From assembly GCA_016209725.1 (NCBI GenBank), contig JACQVO010000104.1:1-14942 (forward strand): a stretch of DNA of 14,942 nt, in the 5' to 3' direction. Positions 1 to 5,547 of this stretch are shown one piece after another; within the stretch, counting starts at the first letter, position 1; each line of letters starts with the position of its first letter. Under the pieces are notes generated by a model, which was not told where the DNA came from, did not search any database, and saw only the letters and a list, made by a program, of their open reading frames with translations. This DNA is from Candidatus Methylomirabilota bacterium. GTDB taxonomy: Bacteria; Methylomirabilota; Methylomirabilia; Methylomirabilales; 2-02-FULL-66-22. The position numbers and the translations under genes were made by a program.

Positions 1-63
1 GATCAAGCCTGCTCCTGCCAGGAGCAGCAGCCAGGTGGAGGGTCAGATGTGGATCTTTTTCAC
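1..63 (-). pseudogene. Start of an exported-protein-like gene with an in-frame TGA, cut by the left edge
   Basis: On the minus strand a GTG at 63-61 lies 7 bases after a perfect AAGGAG ribosome site (76-71), with a promoter-like pair further upstream (139-111). The reading frame gives M-K-K-I-H-I, then a TGA stop at 45-43. The same frame then continues as P-S-T-W-L-L-L-L-A-G-A-G-L-I to the window edge. A basic start followed by a leucine/alanine/glycine-rich stretch looks like a Sec or lipoprotein signal peptide, so the stop appears to interrupt a real gene. Alternatives are a sequencing or assembly error, a decayed gene, or a six-codon leader peptide before a gene beyond the edge. The product cannot be named from 63 bases. 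Confidence 0.4.
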
Positions 64-110
64 GGGGGTGCTCCTTTCGATGACGAGGCACCGCAAATCA
101 TGACTGGGCC

Positions 111-139
111 ACTCTAAACAGCGAACCCCCAAAGGTCAA
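111..139 (-). promoter_or_regulatory. Putative sigma-70 promoter for the left-edge gene
   Basis: Read on the minus strand, TTGACC (139-134) and TAGAGT (116-111) are separated by 17 bases and match the sigma-70 boxes at 5/6 and 4/6 positions. A transcript from here would begin near 104 and reach the AAGGAG and GTG start at 63 after about 40 bases. The spacing fits, but no experiment supports it. Confidence 0.4.
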
Positions 140-181
140 CGCCAACTTCGAATGCCCGGTGCGCAGTAGCGAGGGAAACCT

Positions 182-724
182 TTAGGCCCAGATCGGCTCC
201 AGCGGAAAGCGTAGCGTCGGAAGGACGTCGGAAATGAGGATGTCGCGGTCCGCAAAGGTGCGAGGCACGGATTCGGTCGTGGGATCCAGGGTATGGATCA
301 CCACGCTTCTTGCCTCTGGATCCACGAGCCACAATTCCCGGACCCCGTGGCGGGCGTAGAGGTGGCGCTTCAGCGTCCGATCCCGATCCCGGGTGCCAGG
401 CGACAGGATCTCGATCACGAGGTCGGGGGCGCCGTGGACCCAGTCCCGGACGATGGGGAGCCGCTCATTCGAGATGAAGAGGATGTCCGGCTGGGCGATG
501 GAGTCGTCGGCCAAGATCACGTCGAGGGGGGCGGCAAGGACCTTCCCGAGCCCGTGACACTTGACATACTGCCCCAAGGCCAGAGCCAGGTTAAAGGAGA
601 CCTCTGGGTGCCGGGCGGTGGGCGATGGCGTCACGTACAGATCCCCATCCAGAATCTCGTACCGCTTCCCGTCGTCCGGCAGGAGGACATAGTCTTGATA
701 CGTCAGCTTGAGCTTGGTTCCCAT
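182..724 (-). CDS. Uma2-family PD-(D/E)XK nuclease-like protein
   Basis: The 180-residue product has the length and motifs of the Uma2 family (formerly DUF820), a PD-(D/E)XK-fold group that is often multicopy and whose biological role is unsettled. Visible hallmarks are the N-terminal block R-Y-E-I-L-D-G-D-L (about 21-29) and the catalytic-type Asp80 in Q-P-D-I-L-F-I. Glu105 lies in V-I-E-I-L-S-P, Lys119 follows the R-D-R-D stretch, and the block L-Y-A-R-H-G-V-R-E-L-W-L-V-D-P spans 122-136. The ATG at 724 was chosen because family homology begins right after it; the frame stays open upstream to 1198 but encodes nothing recognisable there. A purine-rich GGGAGGG lies about 11 bases upstream, a weak ribosome site. 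It stands alone, opposite in direction to the main cluster, with its own putative promoter at 820-791. Family assignment is secure; the substrate is unknown. Confidence 0.9.
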   Translation of the reverse strand: MGTKLKLTYQDYVLLPDDGKRYEILDGDLYVTPSPTARHPEVSFNLALALGQYVKCHGLGKVLAAPLDVILADDSIAQPDILFISNERLPIVRDWVHGAPDLVIEILSPGTRDRDRTLKRHLYARHGVRELWLVDPEARSVVIHTLDPTTESVPRTFADRDILISDVLPTLRFPLEPIWA

Positions 725-790
725 TCTCGTTCGGGCCCTCCCAGCGGCGATAGGCTCCCGGGCGATTCCGCCATGGATCTTCCAAAGAAG

Positions 791-820
791 ACTATAGCGC
801 GCCCCCTGTTGACAAGTCAA
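791..820 (-). promoter_or_regulatory. Putative sigma-70 promoter for the Uma2 gene, with a palindrome over the -35 box
   Basis: On the minus strand TTGACT (820-815) and TATAGT (796-791) are 18 bases apart, each matching consensus at 5/6. A transcript would start near 784 and give a leader of about 60 bases before the ATG at 724. The -35 box forms one arm of the inverted repeat TTGAC-AA-GTCAA (809-820), which could be an operator or simply a coincidence of the box sequence. Confidence 0.45.
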
Positions 821-838
821 CCGGCGTGTGGAGGGGTC

Positions 839-913
839 AACCTTGATCCGAAATTTCCTCGCCGCTGGCGGGATTGGTGGTTTAACCCTGATCCGAGAAA
901 AACCTTGAACCGC
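839..913 (+). repeat. Three imperfect copies of a 13-base word
   Basis: AACCTTGATCCGA occurs at 839-851. A copy with one change (AACCCTGATCCGA) lies at 884-896 and one with two changes (AACCTTGAACCGC) at 901-913. The offsets of 45 and 17 bases are irregular, so this is not a simple tandem array. It could be a set of protein-binding sites between the divergent Uma2 and GntR genes, or scars of a small mobile element. Confidence 0.45.
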
Positions 914-928
914 CATGATCACCCAGCG

Positions 929-943
929 TCCGCCTCTGGCGGA
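929..943 (+). repeat. Short perfect hairpin word, copy 1
   Basis: TCCGCCTCTGGCGGA is a 6-bp perfect stem (TCCGCC/GGCGGA) around a 3-base loop. Its exact reverse complement occurs at 6994-7008, inside another intergenic inverted repeat. Two identical 15-base words in opposite orientation, both outside genes, suggest a dispersed repeat family rather than a local operator. Confidence 0.5.
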
Positions 944-1049
944 CTGGGCACCCGGGTCGCCAAGCATGCGATGTTCGGATCCTTTCAACGAAGAGCCCGA
1001 GAACCGATTCCTGGGGCCTTCAGGAGTCTGATTCCTTTCCCCCAGATAG

Positions 1050-1091
1050 TCAGAAAAGGGGGACGTGGCATCAGAAAAGGGGGACGTTGCA
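1050..1091 (+). repeat. Two tandem copies of a 21-base unit
   Basis: Two adjacent 21-base units (1050-1070 and 1071-1091) begin TCAGAAAAGGGGGACGT or the equivalent and differ at one position (G to T near the end). No coding frame explains them. Words of the type AAAAGGGGGACG are seen in dispersed intergenic repeats of uncultivated bacteria, but that is recollection and was not checked here. Confidence 0.65.
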
Positions 1092-1226
1092 TTGCAGGTA
1101 TTATAACTCTGCTCTTGCCTCTGCGCGGGAGTCCGATGCGGTCCCCTGTTGGGAGGACTTGAATCGGGACCCGTCCCGGCCGGCCAGCGACTTGTCAATT
1201 GCGTACTTCAGGGGAGGGGACTTCTC

Positions 1227-1255
1227 TTGTCATGAGGAACGCTATTTTCTACATT
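1227..1255 (+). promoter_or_regulatory. Putative sigma-70 promoter for the GntR gene
   Basis: TTGTCA (1227-1232) and TACATT (1250-1255) are 17 bases apart and match consensus at 5/6 and 4/6. A transcript starting near 1262 would have a leader of about 225 bases before the GTG at 1489, long enough to hold the 7-base-period array at 1438-1472. This is the best pair seen upstream of the gene but it is not strong. Confidence 0.3.
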
Positions 1256-1437
1256 GACGTCCACCCGTTGAAGGGTTGCATTGTGCGGGTCGTTACCTTG
1301 GGATGGGGGGCCGTCTGCGAGCGGGCGGAGCGGCCCCGATCGTCCCTGGTTCCGCCCGGCATGATTTCCCCGCTCTCTCCCGTTCGGCTGTTTCCTCCTC
1401 GGCGATTTTTCGGTTGACTCCCCTCGGCGGTCTGTGG

Positions 1438-1472
1438 TTGAATGTCGACACTCGACACTCCACTCATCCAAT
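1438..1472 (+). repeat. 7-base-period degenerate array, five units
   Basis: The unit TCGACAC occurs twice in tandem (1445-1458), flanked in the same 7-base phase by TTGAATG, TCCACTC and ATCCAAT. It ends 6 bases before the GGAG that serves the GTG start at 1489. It belongs with the other 7-base-period arrays at 2344, 8388, 9891, 9963 and 10036. Confidence 0.5.
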
Positions 1473-1488
1473 CCTCCGGAGTCTGTTC

Positions 1489-2298
1489 GTGGGCACCGCG
1501 CCGCAGGATTCCCGTCACGACCGTCATCCCTCCTCATCGCTCCGAGAGGGCGCCTTTGCCCTGACCCCCGTCCGCTACCGGAACATGGCGGAGCAGATCG
1601 CCACCGCCATCCGTCAGGCCATCGCCAATGGCAAGCTCCGCCCAGGCACCCGCCTGTTGGAGGTGCAGATCGCCCGGGAGATGGGGACCAGCCGGGCCCC
1701 CCTGCGGGAATCCCTCATCCAGCTCGAACGGGAAGGGCTCGTCGTGCGCCAGCCGAACCGGGGGACGTTTGTCGCCGACCTGACGGAGGAGCTTGTGCGC
1801 GAGGTGGCCAGCCTGCGCGGGGTGCTAGAGGGCTTTGCCGCCAGCCTGGCGGTGAAGCGGCTGACCCGGGAGGATTTCGACCGGCTGGAGACGATCCTCA
1901 AGGAGATGCTGGCAGCCGCGCGGCAGGGGGAATTCCCCCGCATGGTCGAGTGGGACTACCAGTTCCACGAGTACATCATGCGGGCCTCGGGCCACCGCCT
2001 GCTTTACGAGACCTGGGTAGGGATGGATCGGAAGATCCGGGTGTACCTGTCGGCCACGAATTTGATGTATGCGGACATGAAGTCGGTGGTGGAGGGGCAT
2101 GTGCCGATCCTGCGGGCCCTTCGGCGCCGGGACCCCCAGCGCGCCAGCCGGGTGATGGCGGAGCACCTGGGCGAGGTGCTGGATCTCTTCCTGACCAAGG
2201 TCGTGAGGAAGGCGCTGCAGCGGGACCCGGGTCGGTCGGAGACCTTACGGCAGGCGAAGCAGGCGCGCCGCCTGGCGGTGGAGCGGCTGGTACGCTGA
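1489..2298 (+). CDS. GntR-family transcriptional regulator, FCD subfamily
   Basis: The 269-residue product is a DNA-binding regulator with an N-terminal winged helix (about 25-97), including the typical I-A-N-G-K-L-R-P-G-T-R-L segment and the recognition-helix block T-S-R-A-P-L-R-E-S-L. An all-helical FCD ligand domain follows (about 105-235). FCD proteins usually bind a metal plus a carboxylate effector; the expected ligands are visible as Asp156 and His160 (D-Y-Q-F-H), His204 (E-G-H) and His226 (A-E-H-L). The GTG at 1489 was chosen because GGAG lies 7 bases upstream and it leaves a short tail before the winged helix. ATG 1585 would cut into the start of that domain, and ATG 1276 would add 71 unrecognisable residues. 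It is the first gene of a co-directional cluster beginning 211 bases downstream and probably regulates it in response to a carboxylated substrate or intermediate. Confidence 0.9.
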   Translation: MGTAPQDSRHDRHPSSSLREGAFALTPVRYRNMAEQIATAIRQAIANGKLRPGTRLLEVQIAREMGTSRAPLRESLIQLEREGLVVRQPNRGTFVADLTEELVREVASLRGVLEGFAASLAVKRLTREDFDRLETILKEMLAAARQGEFPRMVEWDYQFHEYIMRASGHRLLYETWVGMDRKIRVYLSATNLMYADMKSVVEGHVPILRALRRRDPQRASRVMAEHLGEVLDLFLTKVVRKALQRDPGRSETLRQAKQARRLAVERLVR

Positions 2299-2343
2299 CC
2301 GGCAATAGAGCCGAGCCCTTCGACAGGTCTCAGGACGGGCGGG

Positions 2344-2378
2344 GAGCGCCGAGCGCCGAGACGAGAGAGCCGAAGGAG
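2344..2378 (+). repeat. 7-base-period degenerate array between regulator and importer
   Basis: GAGCGCC occurs twice in tandem (2344-2357), followed in phase by three diverged units beginning GAG, GAG and GAA. Rotated by a few bases, the unit (CGCCGAG) matches units of the array at 9919-9939, so the two sites appear related. The preceding CCTTCGACAGGTCTCAGGAC (2320-2339) also looks like a dispersed intergenic word rather than an operator. Confidence 0.5.
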
Positions 2379-2381
2379 GCT

Positions 2382-2407
2382 GCTGACCCGGGCGGGGAAA
2401 CAGACCA
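2382..2407 (+). repeat. 26-base dispersed repeat, copy 1
   Basis: This segment, with core GGGCGGGGAA then CAGACCA, matches 14743-14768 at 23 of 26 positions by eye and in the same orientation. The second copy overlaps the stop codon of the truncated PIN gene. No coding or symmetric structure explains the match. Confidence 0.45.
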
Positions 2408-2509
2408 TCACGAGTGAATGGGCGGTCGGGATCCGGGGATGACCCCGCCAATGACCGGCCCAAACTGACGCGGCCACACACGAAGCACGGGCCGCAAGGA
2501 GGAGGAGCG

Positions 2510-3334
2510 ATGAGAATCACCGGGAGATCTGTAGGGGTTGGGTTTCTGGTCGGTCTGTTGGCGCTCTTGCTCTTGCCTCTCGCGGCCAAGGCGGGCGAGG
2601 CGGGGCCGCAGATGCAGGACACCCTGAATGCGGTCGTCAAGAAGGGCGAACTGATCGTCGGGACCTTCGACTTCTTCCCCCCCTGGGGCTTCCGTGATGC
2701 CCAGAACAACATCGTGGGCATGGACGTGGAAATCGCCAACGAGCTTGCCAAAGAGCTGAAGGTGAAGCTGACGCTGGTCCCGGTGCCCACCACGCAGGAC
2801 CGGATCAACTTCCTGCTGTCGGGCAAGATCGACGTGGCCATCTCCAACTTCACGGCGACCCTGGAGCGGTCCAAGGCCATCACCTTCAGCAATCCCTACG
2901 TCATCGACGGCATCGGGGTCGTCTTCCGGAAGGAGGCCAACATCAAGGACTGGAAAGATTTGGGCACGAAGCGCGTGGCCGTGACGACGGGCTCCACCGG
3001 AGAGATCCTGATCAAGGAGCAGGCGCCCAAGGCCACCCTGCTGCGCTTCGACCAGGCCTCCACGGCGCTCCTGGCCGTCCAGCAAAACAAGGCCGACGCG
3101 CAGATCGAGGACTACACCTACACGGTGTACCACGCCGGCCGGGACAAGAATCTGGCCTATCTGAACAAGCCCCTCGCCTTCCAGCCGTACTGCTTCGGGG
3201 TCCGGAAGTTCGACCCGGAGTGGCTGAACTACGTGAACTTCTTCATCTACCGGTTGCAGCAGAGCGGCAAGATGAAGGAGCTGTACAAGAAGTGGTTCGG
3301 GGCGGAACCGTTCCGCGTCTCGCCGACCTGGTAA
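2510..3334 (+). CDS. Polar amino acid ABC transporter, periplasmic binding protein
   Basis: This 274-residue family-3 solute-binding protein captures an amino acid or related small zwitterion in the periplasm and delivers it to the permeases encoded next. A Sec signal peptide is clear (MRITGR, then a leucine-rich core, cleavage likely after A-K-A near residue 28). Binding-fold landmarks include F-D-F-F-P-P-W-G-F (53-61) and G-M-D-V-E-I-A (70-76). In I-S-N-F-T-A-T-L-E-R (111-120), Arg120 is the expected ligand for the substrate carboxylate; Asp201 in I-E-D-Y is placed to bind an amino group. The start at 2510 follows AAGGAGGAGGAG closely. An earlier in-frame ATG at 2414 would bury the signal peptide. 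Ligand specificity cannot be read from the sequence; presence of both carboxylate- and amine-binding positions favours an alpha-amino-acid-like ligand. Confidence 0.93.
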   Translation: MRITGRSVGVGFLVGLLALLLLPLAAKAGEAGPQMQDTLNAVVKKGELIVGTFDFFPPWGFRDAQNNIVGMDVEIANELAKELKVKLTLVPVPTTQDRINFLLSGKIDVAISNFTATLERSKAITFSNPYVIDGIGVVFRKEANIKDWKDLGTKRVAVTTGSTGEILIKEQAPKATLLRFDQASTALLAVQQNKADAQIEDYTYTVYHAGRDKNLAYLNKPLAFQPYCFGVRKFDPEWLNYVNFFIYRLQQSGKMKELYKKWFGAEPFRVSPTW

Positions 3335-3345
3335 GCAACCCGAGC

Positions 3346-3375
3346 GGCGCCCCCCGGGTCGGACAGGGGGGCGCC
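3346..3375 (+). promoter_or_regulatory. Strong intercistronic hairpin after the binding-protein gene
   Basis: GGCGCCCCCC (3346-3355) pairs perfectly with GGGGGGCGCC (3366-3375) around a 10-base loop, with no T tract after it. Stable stems at this position in ABC operons are known to protect the upstream mRNA or reduce read-through, so that binding protein is made in excess over permease. This site starts 11 bases after the stop codon and ends 24 bases before the permease ATG. Confidence 0.7.
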
Positions 3376-3399
3376 CCATCCTGCCGGGGCTGACACGGT

Positions 3400-4068
3400 A
3401 TGTACGGATACGTCTTTCAATTCCGTCCGGTCTTCCAGGAGCTTCCGCTGCTGCTCAGCGGGGCCCTGGTGACCATTCACATCTCGATCCTGACGCTATT
3501 CTTCAGCTTCATCGTCGGCACGATGGGGGCCCTGTGCCGTATCTCGCGCTTCCGGTGGCTGAACGGGCCGGCCAAATGGTATGTTGAGTTCATCCGAAAT
3601 ACCCCCCTCCTCGTCCAGCTCTTCTTCATCTATTTCGGCTTCAGCCAGATCAACATCGAGGTGTCGAATTACATGGCCGGACTCATCGGTCTGGTGGTGA
3701 ACAACGGGGCCTATCTCACCGAGATCGTCCGGGCGGGGATCGAGGCCATCCACAAAGGCCAGTTCGAGGCGGGGATCTCCCTGGGGTTAAGCTTCCCCCA
3801 GCTCATGCGGTACGTGGTCTTCCCGCAGGCCTTCCGCGTCATCTATCCGCCGCTGTGCAACCAGTTCATTGGCATTATCCTGTGGTCCTCGCTGGTGTCC
3901 ACGATCGCCGTGGAGGACCTGGCCCTGCGGGGGAAGGAGCTGGCCTCCACGACGTTCCGGTCCTTCGAGACCTATGCGGTGGTGACCCTGGTCTATGTGG
4001 TGATGACGTTGACCATCTCTGGCATCTTGAAAGTCCTGGGCCAGCGATTCTTCCGCCGGCCCGCGTGA
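3400..4068 (+). CDS. Polar amino acid ABC transporter permease 1 (HisM/GlnP type)
   Basis: This is one half of the membrane channel of the importer, 222 residues, the usual length for the family. About five hydrophobic segments are visible. The conserved loop E-F-I-R-N-T-P-L-L-V-Q-L-F-F (63-76) precedes the EAA cytoplasmic loop E-A-G-I-S-L-G-L-S-F-P-Q (123-134), which docks on the ATPase; P-Q-A-F-R-V (142-147) follows. The ATG at 3400 has only a weak purine stretch upstream, so translation may depend on ribosomes arriving from the binding-protein gene past the 3346-3375 hairpin. It is expected to pair with the permease encoded 52 bases downstream. Confidence 0.92.
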   Translation: MYGYVFQFRPVFQELPLLLSGALVTIHISILTLFFSFIVGTMGALCRISRFRWLNGPAKWYVEFIRNTPLLVQLFFIYFGFSQINIEVSNYMAGLIGLVVNNGAYLTEIVRAGIEAIHKGQFEAGISLGLSFPQLMRYVVFPQAFRVIYPPLCNQFIGIILWSSLVSTIAVEDLALRGKELASTTFRSFETYAVVTLVYVVMTLTISGILKVLGQRFFRRPA

Positions 4069-4083
4069 AATTCCGAGACGAGT

Positions 4084-4099
4084 CCGGCCCCACGGCCGG
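4084..4099 (+). repeat. Small intercistronic hairpin between the two permease genes
   Basis: CCGGCC (4084-4089) and GGCCGG (4094-4099) form a 6-bp perfect stem with a 4-base loop, 15 bases after one permease gene and 21 before the next. No T tract follows. It may tune relative expression, but a stem this size is easily found by chance in GC-rich DNA. Confidence 0.35.
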
Positions 4100-4120
4100 G
4101 CTCCTCCGCGAAGAACAGCC

Positions 4121-4783
4121 ATGCCCCAGTACGTTCAGGATCGGTTGAATCTCTACGACGCGGTGCTCTTCCTCCAGGGGCTCGGCAACACCGTCGCCCT
4201 GTGCCTGCTGGGCCTGGGCCTGGGCACCCTGATCGCCCTGTTCGTTGGCCTGGCGCGGGCCTCGCATTTCCGCTGGCTCGCCTGGCCGGCCGGGCTGTAC
4301 ATCGAGATCATCCGCGACTCGCCCCTGCTGATGCAGCTCTATCTCGTCTTCTTCGCGCTGCCCCTCCTGGGCCTGCAGGTCCCCATCTTTGCCGCCGGGG
4401 TGGCCACCCTGATGGTCAACTCCAGCGCCTTCATGGCCGAGATCGTCCGGGCGGGGATCCAATCTGTGGGCAAGGACCAGTGGGACGCGGCCCGGGGGCT
4501 GGGCATGGGATACCCGCAGGTGATGCGCTGGGTGGTCATGCCCCAGGCCTTCCGCGTGATGGTCCCGCCAGGCGTGGGCCTGCTCATCGGGCTCATCAAG
4601 GACTCCTCGGTCATTTCGGTCATCAGCTATCTGGAGCTGACCCGCGTGGGGCAGATCCTCACGGAGAAGACGTTCCTGTCCTTCCAGGTCTTCGGCATCG
4701 TGGCCGCCCTGTACTTCGTCTTGTGCTATCCGTTGTCCCGCCTGGCGCTGGTTGTGGAGCGGAGGTTGAAGGTCGGTGGTTAG
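4121..4783 (+). CDS. Polar amino acid ABC transporter permease 2
   Basis: This second membrane subunit has 220 residues, about five hydrophobic segments, the loop I-E-I-I-R-D-S-P-L-L-M-Q-L (61-73) and the EAA loop D-A-A-R-G-L-G-M-G-Y-P-Q (122-133), followed by P-Q-A-F-R-V (141-146). It is clearly paralogous to permease 1, as in HisM/HisQ-type heterodimers. The upstream ribosome site is weak. Its last 8 bases overlap the start of the ATPase gene, implying translational coupling. Confidence 0.92.
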   Translation: MPQYVQDRLNLYDAVLFLQGLGNTVALCLLGLGLGTLIALFVGLARASHFRWLAWPAGLYIEIIRDSPLLMQLYLVFFALPLLGLQVPIFAAGVATLMVNSSAFMAEIVRAGIQSVGKDQWDAARGLGMGYPQVMRWVVMPQAFRVMVPPGVGLLIGLIKDSSVISVISYLELTRVGQILTEKTFLSFQVFGIVAALYFVLCYPLSRLALVVERRLKVGG

Positions 4784-5498
4784 AGTCAAGAACATCCACA
4801 AGTACTTCGGGCCCCTCCACGTCCTCAACGACGTGAGCCTGGACGTCAGCAAGGGCGAGGTGGTGGTGATCATCGGCCCCAGCGGGTCGGGCAAGAGCAC
4901 GCTGCTGCGCTGCCTGAACTACCTGGAGCCGGTGCAGGCCGGGGAGATCTGGATCGACGGCATCCGCCTGGATCATCACAAGACCAACATTCGCGCCGTC
5001 CGGGCCGAGGTGGGGATTGTTTTCCAGTCCTTCAATCTGTTTCCGCACCTCACCGCGATCCGGAACGTCATGCTGGCACCGCGGGTGGTGCGCAAGCGGC
5101 CCGTGGCCGAGGTCCGACAGGAGGCGCTGGCCATGCTGACCAAGGTGGGGCTGCAGGACAAGATCGACGCCTACCCCTCGCAGCTCTCGGGTGGTCAACA
5201 GCAGCGGGTCGCCATCGCCCGTGCACTGGCCATGCAGCCGAAGCTGATGCTCTTCGACGAGGTCACCTCGGCCCTGGACCCGGAGCTGGTGCGGGAAGTG
5301 CTGGACGTCATGAAGCAGCTCGCCCGCGACGGGATGACGATGATCGTGGTCACGCACGAGATGGGCTTCGCCCAAGAGGTCGCCGACCGGGTGATCTTCA
5401 TGGACGAGGGGCGGATCGTCGAGGAGGGCACCGCGGCCGAGCTCTTCGACCGGCCGAGGAGCCAGCGGACCCGAGAGTTCCTCGGGAAGATTCTGTAG
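4776..5498 (+). CDS. Polar amino acid ABC transporter ATP-binding protein
   Basis: This cytoplasmic ATPase powers the importer; its 240 residues are the standard GlnQ/HisP length. Walker A is G-P-S-G-S-G-K-S (34-41) and the Q-loop glutamine is 84. The signature L-S-G-G-Q is at 137-141, Walker B L-M-L-F-D-E at 157-162 with catalytic Glu162, and the switch histidine is 194. The block D-E-V-T-S-A-L-D-P-E is typical of polar amino acid ATPases. All catalytic residues are intact. The GTG start at 4776 lies inside the end of the permease gene, with GGAGG about 10 bases upstream. It could in principle also serve other transporters, but not the peptide-type permeases downstream, which normally use a different ATPase subfamily. 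Confidence 0.95.
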   Translation: MVRVKNIHKYFGPLHVLNDVSLDVSKGEVVVIIGPSGSGKSTLLRCLNYLEPVQAGEIWIDGIRLDHHKTNIRAVRAEVGIVFQSFNLFPHLTAIRNVMLAPRVVRKRPVAEVRQEALAMLTKVGLQDKIDAYPSQLSGGQQQRVAIARALAMQPKLMLFDEVTSALDPELVREVLDVMKQLARDGMTMIVVTHEMGFAQEVADRVIFMDEGRIVEEGTAAELFDRPRSQRTREFLGKIL

Positions 5499-5500
5499 AT

Positions 5501-5526
5501 CGGTCTCCGGCCGCACGGACAGACCG
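5501..5526 (+). repeat. Hairpin between the ATPase and the first aminotransferase
   Basis: CGGTCT (5501-5506) pairs with AGACCG (5521-5526); an inner CCG/CGG can extend the stem past a two-base bulge. It begins 3 bases after the ATPase stop and has no T tract, so it looks like a processing or stability element rather than a terminator, if it is functional at all. Confidence 0.35.
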
Positions 5527-5547
5527 CGCAGGCTCCATGGAGGTGAC

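Larger units (their letters stand above)
725..1488. other. Intergenic stretch with promoters and repeats, no convincing gene
   Basis: Open frames cross this stretch on both strands, but none shows a recognisable domain, and they are rich in arginine, proline and glycine as expected of chance reading of GC-rich DNA. It holds a minus-strand promoter-like pair (820-791), three copies of a 13-base word (839, 884, 901), small hairpins at 860-870 and 929-943, a two-copy 21-base tandem repeat (1050-1091), a plus-strand promoter-like pair (1227-1255) and a 7-base-period array (1438-1472). The part after about 1262 would be the untranslated leader of the GntR gene. Confidence 0.7.

Noticed and set aside
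1..15. Inverted repeat and terminator-like stem near the left edge (GCTCCT/AGGAGC, 10-24)
   Set aside because: It lies within the probable coding part of the interrupted left-edge gene and has no T tract.
293..1162. A 289-codon open frame on the plus strand opposite the Uma2 gene
   Set aside because: It overlaps the well-supported Uma2 gene in antisense, shows no recognisable motif, and its composition is that of a shadow frame in GC-rich DNA.
725..1198. N-terminal extension of the Uma2 frame up to 1198
   Set aside because: The extra residues match nothing in the family, which begins near the ATG at 724, and a promoter-like pair lies inside the extension.
1276..1488. Upstream start (ATG 1276) for the GntR regulator
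   Set aside because: It adds 71 residues without any domain, covers a repeat array, and lacks a better ribosome site than GTG 1489.
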